From Saccharopolyspora shandongensis (GTDB lineage: Bacteria > Actinomycetota > Actinomycetes > Mycobacteriales > Pseudonocardiaceae), in NCBI RefSeq assembly GCF_900106995.1, contig NZ_FNOK01000006.1, positions 209,564 to 273,563 on the forward strand: a stretch of DNA of 64,000 nucleotides, given 5' to 3'. The notes beneath the pieces were generated by a model. The model was not told the origin of the DNA. It ran no database searches and was given only the letters and a program-made list of their open reading frames with translations. The position numbers and the translations under genes are program-made. How positions within the stretch are numbered: position 1 is the first letter of the stretch; each line of letters starts with the position of its first letter. Positions 1 through 8,045 of this stretch are shown in pieces.

Positions 1-363
1 AAGCTGTTTCCCGACCTGCGCCAGAGCATGGCGGAGGCCGCGATCGCCGCCCGGAACGCGAAGCAGGGCGTGTGGGCGACGGACGCGACGCTGGAAGGGC
101 TGCGGGTGCGTTCCCGCGAGCAGCTCCAGGAAGAGGCGGTGCTGCTGCCGAAGCTGTTCCGGCGGCTGGCCGACTACTTCGAGCTGGAGGAGTCCGGCGG
201 GGCGTCGCTGGGCGGGTTCGCCGAGTACCTCGACACCCGCGACGACCGGCTGTTCACCGTCCCGGACGGCCACGCCACCGAGCTGGAAACCCTCGTCGAG
301 GTCCGCCGCCAGAACATCCGCCTGACGGTCGAGCCGGAGCGGATCGTCTTCACCGAGGCCTGA
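1..363 (+). CDS. C-terminal part of a nuclease-like protein (cut by window edge)
   Basis: The frame is open from base 1 to the TGA at 361-363, so this is the last 120 residues of a longer gene. The first visible stretch (AEAAIAARNAKQGVW) resembles the end of a staphylococcal-nuclease-type domain, where an Ala-rich helix ends in G-x-W. It is followed by a helical part and a closing stretch (LETLVEVRRQNIRLTVEPERIVF) that I recall from actinobacterial proteins annotated simply as nuclease. The catalytic part would lie upstream of the window, so the function cannot be confirmed here. Confidence 0.55.
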   Translation, partial: KLFPDLRQSMAEAAIAARNAKQGVWATDATLEGLRVRSREQLQEEAVLLPKLFRRLADYFELEESGGASLGGFAEYLDTRDDRLFTVPDGHATELETLVEVRRQNIRLTVEPERIVFTEA

Positions 364-420
364 GCACCGGCCCATCCCGATCAACACGACGGTGCGGGTG
401 TTCACCGGTCGCGCCAGCCA

Positions 421-546
421 GGTGGCACCCCGCAGGCGGGTTACACGCTCGCGTTCCTGGTGTTCGGCGCCCTCGTCACCTTCGGCGGACTGTGCTTCGC
501 GCTGCTGGTGAATCCGGAGCGCGACGTGCGGCGCATCGCCCGGTAG
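421..546 (+). pseudogene. Remnant of the C-terminus of an MFS transporter
   Basis: In the same frame as the preceding gene, after its stop, about 41 codons read GGTPQAGYTLAFLVFGALV followed by a second hydrophobic half and NPERDVRRIAR before the TAG at 544-546. This looks like the last transmembrane helix and basic cytoplasmic tail of a major facilitator permease. There is no start codon with a ribosome site and no room for the other helices, so it is a relic left by a deletion. What the transporter carried cannot be told. Confidence 0.4.
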
Positions 547-610
547 GGGGTTTCGCCCCGTTTCTCCCGCCGGGTGAGAATGGGCCGGTCGGAGCACCGG
601 GAGGGATGTC

Positions 611-1417
611 GTGGACGAGCGCAGCGGGGCGGGAGCGCCGAGCGTGGCGTCCCGGCTGTTCCGGATCCTGGAGACCTTCTCCCCGGAGCGGCCGTCCCTG
701 ACGCTGTCGGCGATCAGCCGTCAGAGCGGCCTGTCGCTGACCACGACGCACCGCCTGGTCGGCGAGCTCGCCGGGTGGGGCGCGCTGGAACGCGACGACT
801 ACGGTTGCTACCGCATCGGGCTGCGGATCTACGAGCTCGCCGCGTTGACGCCGCGCGGCACGTTCCTGCGCGAGGTCGCCATGCCGTTCCTCGGCGACCT
901 CTACGAGGCCACCCGGCAGAACGCGCAGCTCGGCGTCCTCGACGGCCACGAGGTCGTCTACCTAGAGCGCATTTCCGGCCGGGATGCCGTGCCGGTGATG
1001 TCCCGGCCGGGCGGCAGGCTGCCGCTGCACGCCACCGGCGTCGGCCTCGTCCTGCTCGCGCACGCCGATCGCGAGCTGCAGGAGGCGGTCTTGGACGGGC
1101 CGCTGAAGCGGTTCACGAACCTGACGCTCGCCGACCCGCGACGGCTGCGCGGGGTGCTCGCCGACGTCCGCAAGAACGGCTTCGCGATCAGCGACCGCCA
1201 GATCGAGCTGTCCACCCTCTCGGTGGCGGCCCCGGTCCGCGGCGATGCGGACAACGTGATCGCCGCGCTGTCCCTCGTGGTCCCGGCCGAGACCAGCGAC
1301 CTCATGGCGCTGGTCCCGGCGGTCCGGGCGGCCGCCCGCGGCCTCTCCCGAGCCCTCGGTTCCCCGAAGGCCGCGGCCCTACCGCCGACGGCCCACCACG
1401 AACGCTCGGGGCCGTGA
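611..1417 (+). CDS. IclR-family transcriptional regulator
   Basis: 268 residues, the usual IclR length. The N-terminal winged helix-turn-helix (about residues 10-75, SVASRLFRILETF, then TLSAISRQSGLSLTTTHRLV) is followed by the IclR effector-binding domain (about 85-250), with the typical small-molecule pocket region around LHATGVGLVLLAH and KNGFAISDRQ. The GTG start at 611 is chosen because GGGAGGG (599-605) sits 5 nt upstream. Its target is unknown; neighbours are an MFS relic upstream and a convergent GtrA gene, so the original partner gene may have been lost. Confidence 0.9.
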   Translation: MDERSGAGAPSVASRLFRILETFSPERPSLTLSAISRQSGLSLTTTHRLVGELAGWGALERDDYGCYRIGLRIYELAALTPRGTFLREVAMPFLGDLYEATRQNAQLGVLDGHEVVYLERISGRDAVPVMSRPGGRLPLHATGVGLVLLAHADRELQEAVLDGPLKRFTNLTLADPRRLRGVLADVRKNGFAISDRQIELSTLSVAAPVRGDADNVIAALSLVVPAETSDLMALVPAVRAAARGLSRALGSPKAAALPPTAHHERSGP

Positions 1418-1440
1418 GCGGCCCGGGAGAACGCCTCGCA

Positions 1441-1929
1441 CTACTCCCAGCTGGCGCGGTGACGGGCTGAGCGGCTGAACACCCACAGTCGCATCACGAC
1501 GAAGCGGGTGGTGCCGCCGATGACGCTCAGCGCGGCGACAGCAGCGGCCTCCGCGACGCTGGAGGGATCTTCGACGGTCAGCCCCAGCAGGCCCAGCGCG
1601 ATGTTGTTCGACACGCAGTAGAAGGCGAACACCGCGAGGGTCTGCAGGTGCATCCGGCCCCGGTGCTCGTCGCGGGCGGCGAACGCGAAGTGCCGGTGCG
1701 CCGCGCTGCTGGCCGCTGTGGTGATCAGCAGCGAGCAGAAGTTCGAGGCGCCGACCGGGAAGATGCCCCGCAGCAGCATGTAAAGCACCGCGTTCGCCGC
1801 AGTGGCGAGCGCGCCGACGACGGTGAACAGCACCGCCTGGCCGACGACGTCGTCCCGCTCGGCCGGGCGAACCCGATCGACCGCACCGGGGGCGATCGCC
1901 TTCGGTTCGCGCGCAGCCACGCCCTTCAT
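1441..1929 (-). CDS. GtrA-family membrane protein
   Basis: 162 residues with four hydrophobic segments (around AVLFTVVGALATAANAVLYM, FCSLLITTAASSAAH, LQTLAVFAFYCVSNNIAL and AAAVAALSVIGGTTRFVVMR), the GtrA layout. Members are thought to move polyprenyl-linked sugars across the membrane for cell-wall or O-antigen glycosylation. The ATG at 1929 is preferred over a longer frame from 2046 because the extra 39 residues are unlike the family and a GGAG lies just before this ATG. It stands alone, convergent with the IclR gene; no glycosyltransferase is next to it, so its lipid-sugar partner is unknown. Confidence 0.85.
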   Translation of the reverse strand: MKGVAAREPKAIAPGAVDRVRPAERDDVVGQAVLFTVVGALATAANAVLYMLLRGIFPVGASNFCSLLITTAASSAAHRHFAFAARDEHRGRMHLQTLAVFAFYCVSNNIALGLLGLTVEDPSSVAEAAAVAALSVIGGTTRFVVMRLWVFSRSARHRASWE

Positions 1930-2216
1930 CGACCCCACTCCAACGCGACGGTTCGGATCTGCGATCAAGCTAGTTCGGCCGTGCGGGAGGGCCGCGTGAA
2001 CTACCTGGGAGAGCGCTGGGAACGACGGCCGCCCTCCCGGGCCCACCGGAGCATGTGACCCATTGTGTTCGACCCGTCACCGATCAGGATTCGACCGAAC
2101 TGGTGATCTTGGGGCCGACGAGCGAAGACGCCGGCAGATCGACGCCGACCGCGATCCGGCCCCCTTGACTCCAGGCGACCGGGCACGCACACTCCCAGAA
2201 ATTTTGGAACTTTTTC

Positions 2217-2228
2217 GAAGTATACTTC
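2217..2228 (+). promoter_or_regulatory. Palindrome overlapping the probable dctA -10 box
   Basis: GAAGTATACTTC is a perfect 12-bp palindrome in an unusually AT-rich patch. It contains TATACT (2221-2226), a good -10 hexamer that would start transcription near 2233, about 21 nt before the dctA GTG. A repressor bound to the palindrome would cover the -10 box. The rest of the 324-bp gap between the divergent GtrA and dctA genes (1930-2253) shows no gene and no other clear signal. Confidence 0.45.
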
Positions 2229-2253
2229 CACATTGAGGAATCGGGAGGACGAC

Positions 2254-3591
2254 GTGGCTCAGCCAACGTCGCCGGTCCAGCGCGGCCGCGTGTCTAGGGT
2301 GCTTTCCTCGCTGTTCGTCCAGGTGCTCATCGCAGCCGTCATCGGCATCGCCGTCGGCCACTTCTGGCCCGAGTTCGGCGGCGCCCTCAAACCGATCGGC
2401 GACGGGTTCATCCGGCTGATCAAGATGGTGATCGCGCCGCTGATCTTCTGCGTGGTCGTGGTCGGCATCGCCAAGGCCGGCGACATGCGGTCGGTCGGGC
2501 GGATCGGGCTCAAGGCGCTGATCTACTTCGAGGTGGTCACCACCGCCGCCCTCGCCCTCGGCCTCGTCGCCGGGAACCTCGTCCAGCCCGGCGCGGGGCT
2601 GAACATCGACCCGGCGACGCTGGACGCCTCCGGCGTCACCGCCAAGACGCACGGCGAGCAGATGCCCGGCCCGGCCGAGTTCGTGCTGCACATGATCCCG
2701 GAGAGCGCGGTGGCGGCCTTCGCCGACAACGAGCTGCTGCAGGTGCTGCTGCTGGCGGTGCTGTTCGCCGCCGGGCTGCTGCACATCGGGATCGGGCGCG
2801 CACCGCAGGTGTTCGCCTTCATCGAGCAGACCGGCGAGATCATCTTCAAGATCATCGGCTACGTGATGCGGCTGGCCCCGATCGCCGTGTTCGGTTCGAT
2901 GGCCTACCTCATCGGCCAGTACGGGCTGTCGTCGCTGAGCACCTACGCCACCCTGATCGGCGCCTGCTACGGCGCGGCACTGCTGTTCTGCGTCGTGCTC
3001 GGCGTGCTGCTCAAGGCGTTCACCGGCTTGAGCATCCTGAAGTTCCTGCGCTACACGCGGGAGGAATTCGCGCTGGCCGTGGGCACCGCGTCCAGCGAGG
3101 TCGTGATGCCGCGGATCATGGAGAAGCTCGAACGCGCGGGCTGCCGCCGGGAAGCGGTCGGCCTGGTCATCCCGACCGGGTACTCGTTCAACCTCGACGG
3201 CGCGTCCATCTACCTGTCGCTGGCGACGCTGTTCATGGCGCAGGCCGTCGGCGTGGACCTCACCATCGGGCAGCAGATCACCGTGGTGCTGGTGCTGATC
3301 CTCACCTCCAAGGGCATGGCAGGCATCCCCGGCTCGGCGTTCATCGCGCTGTCCGCGACGGCCTCGGCGGTCGGCGTCATCCCGGTGGCCGCGGTCGCCC
3401 TGATGCTCGGCGCGGACCGGATCATGGACACCATGCGGGTGGTGACCAACCTGCTGGGCAACTGCGTGGCGACGTTCATCGTGTCCAAGTGGGACGGAGC
3501 GCTCGATCGCGACCGGGCCGTCGCCACCCTCGCCGACCCGGCGTCCGCTCCCCCGCTCCGCCGCGAGGAGGACGAACCCGCCAAGGCCTGA
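2254..3591 (+). CDS. dctA: Sodium/proton:C4-dicarboxylate symporter, DctA type
   Basis: 445 residues, close to the family norm, with about eight to nine hydrophobic segments. Family marks are [20 protein letters not shown] (early helix with the IAPLIF signature), [29 protein letters not shown] and the motif [14 protein letters not shown], all of which line the substrate and cation sites in glutamate/aspartate/dicarboxylate symporters. The protein imports succinate, fumarate or malate with Na+ or H+. The GTG at 2254 is chosen over a TTG at 2233 because GGGAGG ends 5 nt before it. The gene is alone; a palindrome over its -10 box suggests single-gene repression. Confidence 0.9.
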   Translation: MAQPTSPVQRGRVSRVLSSLFVQVLIAAVIGIAVGHFWPEFGGALKPIGDGFIRLIKMVIAPLIFCVVVVGIAKAGDMRSVGRIGLKALIYFEVVTTAALALGLVAGNLVQPGAGLNIDPATLDASGVTAKTHGEQMPGPAEFVLHMIPESAVAAFADNELLQVLLLAVLFAAGLLHIGIGRAPQVFAFIEQTGEIIFKIIGYVMRLAPIAVFGSMAYLIGQYGLSSLSTYATLIGACYGAALLFCVVLGVLLKAFTGLSILKFLRYTREEFALAVGTASSEVVMPRIMEKLERAGCRREAVGLVIPTGYSFNLDGASIYLSLATLFMAQAVGVDLTIGQQITVVLVLILTSKGMAGIPGSAFIALSATASAVGVIPVAAVALMLGADRIMDTMRVVTNLLGNCVATFIVSKWDGALDRDRAVATLADPASAPPLRREEDEPAKA

Positions 3592-3673
3592 CCCGCCGTC
3601 GTCGCCCGCGCCGGACGCGTGTCGGCGCGGGCTCCGGTGGGTATTGCCGGGTCGAGCGACGCGGGAGGTCCGG

Positions 3674-5086
3674 GTGGAACTCGTCGAGGAGACGCCGTAC
3701 CGGTTCCGGATCGAACGGCACGGCGAGATGCGCGTGCCGGGGGTCGTCTTCGCCTCGCAGCGGTTGCTGCCGCCGAAGGGCGATGGCGCGCTCGACCAGG
3801 TCGTGAACGTGGCGACGCTGCCCGGCATCGTCGGCGCGTCCTACGCGATGCCGGACATGCACTGGGGCTACGGGTTCCCGATCGGCGGCGTCGCGGCCAC
3901 CGATGTGCTCGCCGGCGGCGTCGTCTCGCCCGGCGGTGTCGGCTTCGACATCTCCTGCGGGGTGCGGCTGCTGGCCGCCGAGCTGGACCGGTCGGACTTC
4001 CGCCGCGCGGCGGAGCGGATCATGAACGGGCTCAGCCGGGCGACGCCTCGCGGGGCGGGTCGCGGCGCGGTGTGGGAACTGCCCCGCGAAGGTCTTGAAC
4101 GAGTGCTGGAAGAGGGGGCGCACTACGCCGTCGCGCGGGGGCGCGGCACGCCGCGCGACCTGGAGCGCTGCGAGGACGGCGGCGTGATGGCCGACGCGGA
4201 GCCGGGGCGGGTGAGCGCGCGGGCGCGGGACCGCGGCCTGGGGCAGCTCGGCAGCCTGGGTTCCGGCAACCACTTCCTGGAGGTCCAGGCCGTCGCCGAG
4301 ATCTACGACGAGGGCATCGCCGGGGTGTTCGGGCTCCGCCTCGACCAGCTGTGCGTGATGATCCACTGCGGGTCGCGCGGGCTGGGCCACCAGATCTGCA
4401 CCGACCACCTGCGGAGCATGGACGAGAGCATGGCCGACCACGGCCTGGTCGTGCCCGATCGGCAGCTGGCCTGCACGCCGGTCGATTCGCCGGCCGGCCG
4501 CGCCTACCTCGGCGCGATGGCGGCCGCGGCGAACTACGCCCGCGCGAACCGCCACGTGCTCGGCGTGGCCGCCGGCGACGTGCTGGAAAAGGTGACCGGC
4601 TGCGGTCTCGACCTCGTCTACGACATCTCGCACAACCTCGCCAAGATCGAGGCGCACGAGGTTGCGGGCCGGCGGCGAACGCTGTGCGTCCACCGCAAGG
4701 GCGCCACGCGGGCGCTGCCGCCCGGACACCCGGAACTGCCGCCGGGCCTGCGGGAAGCGGGGCAGCCGGTGCTGATCCCCGGCTCGATGGGCACCGCGTC
4801 CTACGTGCTCGCGGGAGTGCCGACCGGCGACGCGTTCTTCTCGACGTGCCACGGCGCGGGGCGCACGCTGAGCCGCCACCAGGCGGTCCGCACCATCGAT
4901 GCCCACCGGCTGCGCCGCGACCTGGAGCACGACGGCATCGTCGTGCGCGGCAGCTCCGCTCGCGGGCTGGCCGAGGAGGCGCCGACCGCCTACAAGGACG
5001 TCGACGCGGTCGTCGCCGTCGCCGAAGGAGCCGGGTTGTGCCGCCGGATCGCCCGGCTCGTGCCGCTGGGCGTGGTGAAGGGGTGA
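3674..5086 (+). CDS. rtcB: RtcB-type RNA-splicing ligase
   Basis: 470 residues covering the whole RtcB fold. RtcB joins RNA 2',3'-cyclic phosphate or 3'-phosphate ends to 5'-OH ends using GTP and Mn2+. Visible metal-site motifs are [23 protein letters not shown] (metal Cys), [20 protein letters not shown] and [21 protein letters not shown] carries the histidine that is guanylylated. The GTG at 3674 has GGGAGG 5 nt upstream and is preferred to a TTG at 3644. Its end overlaps the archease start by 4 nt, so the two are translated together; archease stimulates RtcB turnover. No RtcA cyclase or RtcR is nearby. Substrate in this host is unknown, with cleaved tRNA or rRNA the usual candidates. Confidence 0.9.
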   Translation: MELVEETPYRFRIERHGEMRVPGVVFASQRLLPPKGDGALDQVVNVATLPGIVGASYAMPDMHWGYGFPIGGVAATDVLAGGVVSPGGVGFDISCGVRLLAAELDRSDFRRAAERIMNGLSRATPRGAGRGAVWELPREGLERVLEEGAHYAVARGRGTPRDLERCEDGGVMADAEPGRVSARARDRGLGQLGSLGSGNHFLEVQAVAEIYDEGIAGVFGLRLDQLCVMIHCGSRGLGHQICTDHLRSMDESMADHGLVVPDRQLACTPVDSPAGRAYLGAMAAAANYARANRHVLGVAAGDVLEKVTGCGLDLVYDISHNLAKIEAHEVAGRRRTLCVHRKGATRALPPGHPELPPGLREAGQPVLIPGSMGTASYVLAGVPTGDAFFSTCHGAGRTLSRHQAVRTIDAHRLRRDLEHDGIVVRGSSARGLAEEAPTAYKDVDAVVAVAEGAGLCRRIARLVPLGVVKG

Positions 5087-5493
5087 CCGGCGGCTTCCGC
5101 TTCCTGCCGCACACCGCCGACATCCGGTTCGAGGCGTGGGGCCCGACGCGGGACGACTGCCTCACCGCGGCGGCCCGTGCTCTGGTGTCGTCCTTCGCCG
5201 AATTTCCGGCGGGCGCACCGGAAAGCACCAGAACCGCCGACCTCGCCGGCACCGACGAGCAGCTCCTGCTCTCGGTGCTCGACGAGATCATCTACCTGCT
5301 CGACGCCGAGGGCGTGCTGCCGGTGGACATCGGCGTCGCGCCGACGCCCACCGGAATCGCGCTGGAACTGGGCGTTGTCGCCGTGGCGCGGGCGGAGATC
5401 GTCGGCGCGACGCCCAAAGCCGTTGCGCTGCACGGCCTGCACATCGGCCACGACGACCGGGGCTGGCGTTGCGCCGCGACGGTCGACGTCTGA
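5083..5493 (+). CDS. Archease, RtcB cofactor
   Basis: 136 residues, the expected size. The start is read as GTG at 5083, overlapping the rtcB stop as GTGA. The N-terminus [16 protein letters not shown] is the archease signature with the metal-binding Asp in HTADI; the middle holds [17 protein letters not shown], and the end has the conserved C-terminal block [21 protein letters not shown] split over a His/Asp-rich turn. Archease lets RtcB perform multiple turnovers and widens its nucleotide choice. The overlap strongly supports a dedicated two-protein RNA repair unit. Confidence 0.9.
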   Translation: MTGGFRFLPHTADIRFEAWGPTRDDCLTAAARALVSSFAEFPAGAPESTRTADLAGTDEQLLLSVLDEIIYLLDAEGVLPVDIGVAPTPTGIALELGVVAVARAEIVGATPKAVALHGLHIGHDDRGWRCAATVDV

Positions 5494-5496
5494 GCC

Positions 5497-6291
5497 TCAG
5501 TCCGCGGAGGCGAAGCGGAGGTAGCGGGCGGCGGAGCGCTGGAGGATCTCGTGCGCGCCGGTGGGGATCACCGTGTCCCACCACGCGCCGTAGAGCGCGT
5601 CGAAGCGGTAGGGCTCGAGGATCTCCGCGGCGCGGCGGACGACGCTGGGGCGTTCCGGGATCAGGTTCGGGTAGCTGTACATGAAGGCCACGTGCTCGCG
5701 GTCCGGGATGACCTGCACGATGTCGCCGGTGAACAGCTTCCCGTCGCCGTGGTCCCAGTGCAGCACCGTGCCGCCGGCGAAGTGCACGCCGAGGTTGATC
5801 AGGGTGAGCCCGGGCGCGAGCTCGCTGGTGGTGCCCTCCCACAACCGGATCGACGGGTCCGGGCGGCCGATCCACTGCTGGTCGTTCGCGTGCAGGTGCA
5901 CCGGCACGTCGAAGGTGCGGGCCCACTCGACCATCGTGGTGTAGTAGTGCGGGTGGCTGATCGCGATGCCGATCAGGCCGCCGAGGTCGTTGATGGTGCC
6001 GATGATCTCGTCGTCCAAATAGGACACGCAGTCCCAGAGCACGTTGCCCGCTTCGGTGCGCAGCAGCAGCGCCCGCTGGCCGATGGCGAACCTCGGCTCA
6101 CTGCCGATCCCGAGCACCTCGCCCTGCTCGCGGATCAGCGCGGTGCGCCCGTCCGCGCGCACACCCGCGAGGTCCGTCCACTGCTGACCGCCCGGCGGCA
6201 CGTACTGGCGTTCGTCCTCGCAGATCGGGCAGTCCGGCCGGGGCTGGGCGTACTGCGTGCCGCAGGTGGCGCAGATCGGCATCGCGGTCAT
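5497..6291 (-). CDS. Metallo-beta-lactamase-fold hydrolase with N-terminal zinc ribbon
   Basis: 264 residues. Residues 7-25 contain two Cys pairs (CATC and CPIC) that would form a zinc ribbon. The rest is an MBL-fold domain: ISHPHYY in the place of the usual H-x-H-x-D-H, FAGGTVLHW supplying a further His, and LFTGDIVQV with the bridging Asp. The replacement of the D-H part of the main motif by Y-Y suggests altered metal binding or a subfamily with one metal site. The start could also be the ATG three codons in. It ends 3 nt after the archease stop on the opposite strand, so the genes are convergent. Substrate unknown. Confidence 0.82.
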   Translation of the reverse strand: MTAMPICATCGTQYAQPRPDCPICEDERQYVPPGGQQWTDLAGVRADGRTALIREQGEVLGIGSEPRFAIGQRALLLRTEAGNVLWDCVSYLDDEIIGTINDLGGLIGIAISHPHYYTTMVEWARTFDVPVHLHANDQQWIGRPDPSIRLWEGTTSELAPGLTLINLGVHFAGGTVLHWDHGDGKLFTGDIVQVIPDREHVAFMYSYPNLIPERPSVVRRAAEILEPYRFDALYGAWWDTVIPTGAHEILQRSAARYLRFASAD

Positions 6292-6334
6292 GGTCGTGGC
6301 GGTCCCTTCGTCCTCTGACGTGCGAGCAGTCAGG

Positions 6335-6772
6335 TTACCCCGCGGTATCCGCCGCGCGGGCCGGAAAATCCGGCGGCACCGCCACCACCGCGTCGCCCCG
6401 CAGGGTCACCGTCCCGTCGGCTAGCACGACCGCCAGGTCCAGGTGCGCGCGGCGCTCGCCGTCGACGTCCTCGATCCCGGTGACCTCGCCGGTGCAGGTC
6501 GGCCGGCCGTGCACCGGGGTGATCGCGACGAAGCGCACCGAGAACGACCGCAGCGCCGACTGAGGCATCCACCCGGTCAGCAGCCTCCCGAGGTAGGCCA
6601 TCGACAGCATGCCGTGGGCGAAGACGTCGTCGAAGCCCGCGCTGCGCGCGTTGTCCAGGTCGATGTGGATCGGGTTGTGGTCGCCGGAGGCCCCCGCGAA
6701 CAGCGCGAGCGCGGCGCGGCTGATGGGCGGCAGGCTCAGGGGCGGCAGCTCGACGGTCGTTTCCTCGGCCAT
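6335..6772 (-). CDS. MaoC-family hot-dog dehydratase
   Basis: 145 residues from ATG 6772 (an ATG four codons upstream is possible). Single hot-dog domain with the hydratase-2 type motif ASGDHNPIHID, where Asp and His of D-H-N-P-I-H act in hydrating enoyl-CoA thioesters, and the following DDVFAHGMLSMAYLGRLL helix. MaoC proteins hydrate trans-2-enoyl-CoA in fatty-acid or polyketide metabolism. It lies 43 nt upstream of the MBL gene on the same strand, so both may share a transcript; the substrate is not evident. Confidence 0.8.
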   Translation of the reverse strand: MAEETTVELPPLSLPPISRAALALFAGASGDHNPIHIDLDNARSAGFDDVFAHGMLSMAYLGRLLTGWMPQSALRSFSVRFVAITPVHGRPTCTGEVTGIEDVDGERRAHLDLAVVLADGTVTLRGDAVVAVPPDFPARAADTAG

Positions 6773-6884
6773 GCCGCCCATCATCCGCCACCGCGCACCG
6801 GGCCGTCAGCCTCCGGTCAGCGTGCGGTCAGCGCCGCGCCCGAAGCTCTGCTCCATCAACCGGACGACAGAGCAGGGAGCAGCG

Positions 6885-8045
6885 ATGCACAACGAGAACA
6901 TCCTCATCTCCGGGGCGGGAATCGCCGGGCCGGCGCTGGCGCACTGGCTGCGCCGCTACGGTTTCCGGCCGACCATCGTCGAACGCGCCCCGGCGCTGCG
7001 CGAAGGCGGGCAGGCCGTCGACTTCCGCGGCACCGCGCACCTGACCGTCCTGCGCCGCATGGGCATCCTCGACGAGGTGCGCCGCAGGCAGACCGAGCGC
7101 ACCAAGATGGTGGCGATCGACGCCGCCGGGCGCCCGCGGGCGACGCTGCCCGCGGAGTTCGCCGGCGGCGAGGTCGAGATCCTGCGCGGCGACCTCGCCG
7201 CCCTCCTCCACGACCTGACCCGCGACGACACCGAATACGTCTTCGGCGACTGGATCACCTCGCTGACCGAGACCGCCGACGGGGTGCGGGTGACGTTCGA
7301 CAAGGCGCCGCCGCGCACCTTCGACCTCGTCGTGGGCGCCGACGGCCTGCACTCCGGCGTGCGGGCGCTGGCCTTCGGCCCCGAGGAGCGGTTCCGGCGG
7401 TTCCTGGGCTACTACATCGCCGGGTTCGGCGTCCCCGAACGGCTGCAGACGCCGGGCGAGGTCCGGATGTACAGCGAGCCGGGACGGATGATCAGCCCCG
7501 GGCTGGCCGTGTTCGCCTCCGCCGAGCTGAACTACGACCGCCACGACACCGCGCAGCAGAAGAAGCTGGTCGCCGACGCCTGCCACGGGATGGGCTGGCG
7601 GGCACCGGAGATCCTCGAGGCGATGTGGGCGGCGCCCGACTTCTACTTCGACCCGATCGCCCAGATCCACATCGACCGCTTCACCACGGGCCGCGTCGCG
7701 CTGCTCGGCGACGCCGGCTACGGCGCCACCCTCGGCGGGCTGGGCGCGGGCCAGGCCCTGGTCACGGCCTACGTGCTGGCGGGCGAGCTGGCCGCGGCGG
7801 GCGGCGACCACCGCGCCGCATTCGCCCGCTACGAGCACCAGATCAAGGACTACGCGCGGGGGTGCCAGAAGATCTCGGGCAATGCCGGGCCGTTCATGGC
7901 ACCTGCCACGCCGGCGAAGATCCGGCAGCGCAACCTCATGTACCGGCTGTTGTCGCTGCCGGCCATGGCGAAGCCGATGAACAAGATCACCACGAAGGCC
8001 GCGAATGCGATCCGCCTCGCCGACTACTCGCGGTTTCTTCGGTGA
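6885..8045 (+). CDS. FAD-dependent aromatic-type monooxygenase
   Basis: 386 residues. Starts at ATG 6885 behind AGGGAG. Rossmann motif ILISGAGIAGPALAHWL at residues 6-22 binds the FAD ADP part; DLVVGADGLHSGVR is the middle motif and RVALLGDAGYGATLGGLGAGQAL the second FAD motif (GD), here with G-Y instead of the common A-H. Fits group A flavoprotein monooxygenases such as those tailoring aromatic or tetracyclic metabolites or conferring tetracycline resistance. Its 3' end overlaps the 3' end of the opposite AfsR-type gene by 59 nt. Confidence 0.88.
   Translation: MHNENILISGAGIAGPALAHWLRRYGFRPTIVERAPALREGGQAVDFRGTAHLTVLRRMGILDEVRRRQTERTKMVAIDAAGRPRATLPAEFAGGEVEILRGDLAALLHDLTRDDTEYVFGDWITSLTETADGVRVTFDKAPPRTFDLVVGADGLHSGVRALAFGPEERFRRFLGYYIAGFGVPERLQTPGEVRMYSEPGRMISPGLAVFASAELNYDRHDTAQQKKLVADACHGMGWRAPEILEAMWAAPDFYFDPIAQIHIDRFTTGRVALLGDAGYGATLGGLGAGQALVTAYVLAGELAAAGGDHRAAFARYEHQIKDYARGCQKISGNAGPFMAPATPAKIRQRNLMYRLLSLPAMAKPMNKITTKAANAIRLADYSRFLR

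Noticed and set aside
2077..3828. 583-residue reverse frame opposite dctA
   Set aside because: Antisense shadow of the symporter gene, His/Gln/Asp-rich with no family likeness.
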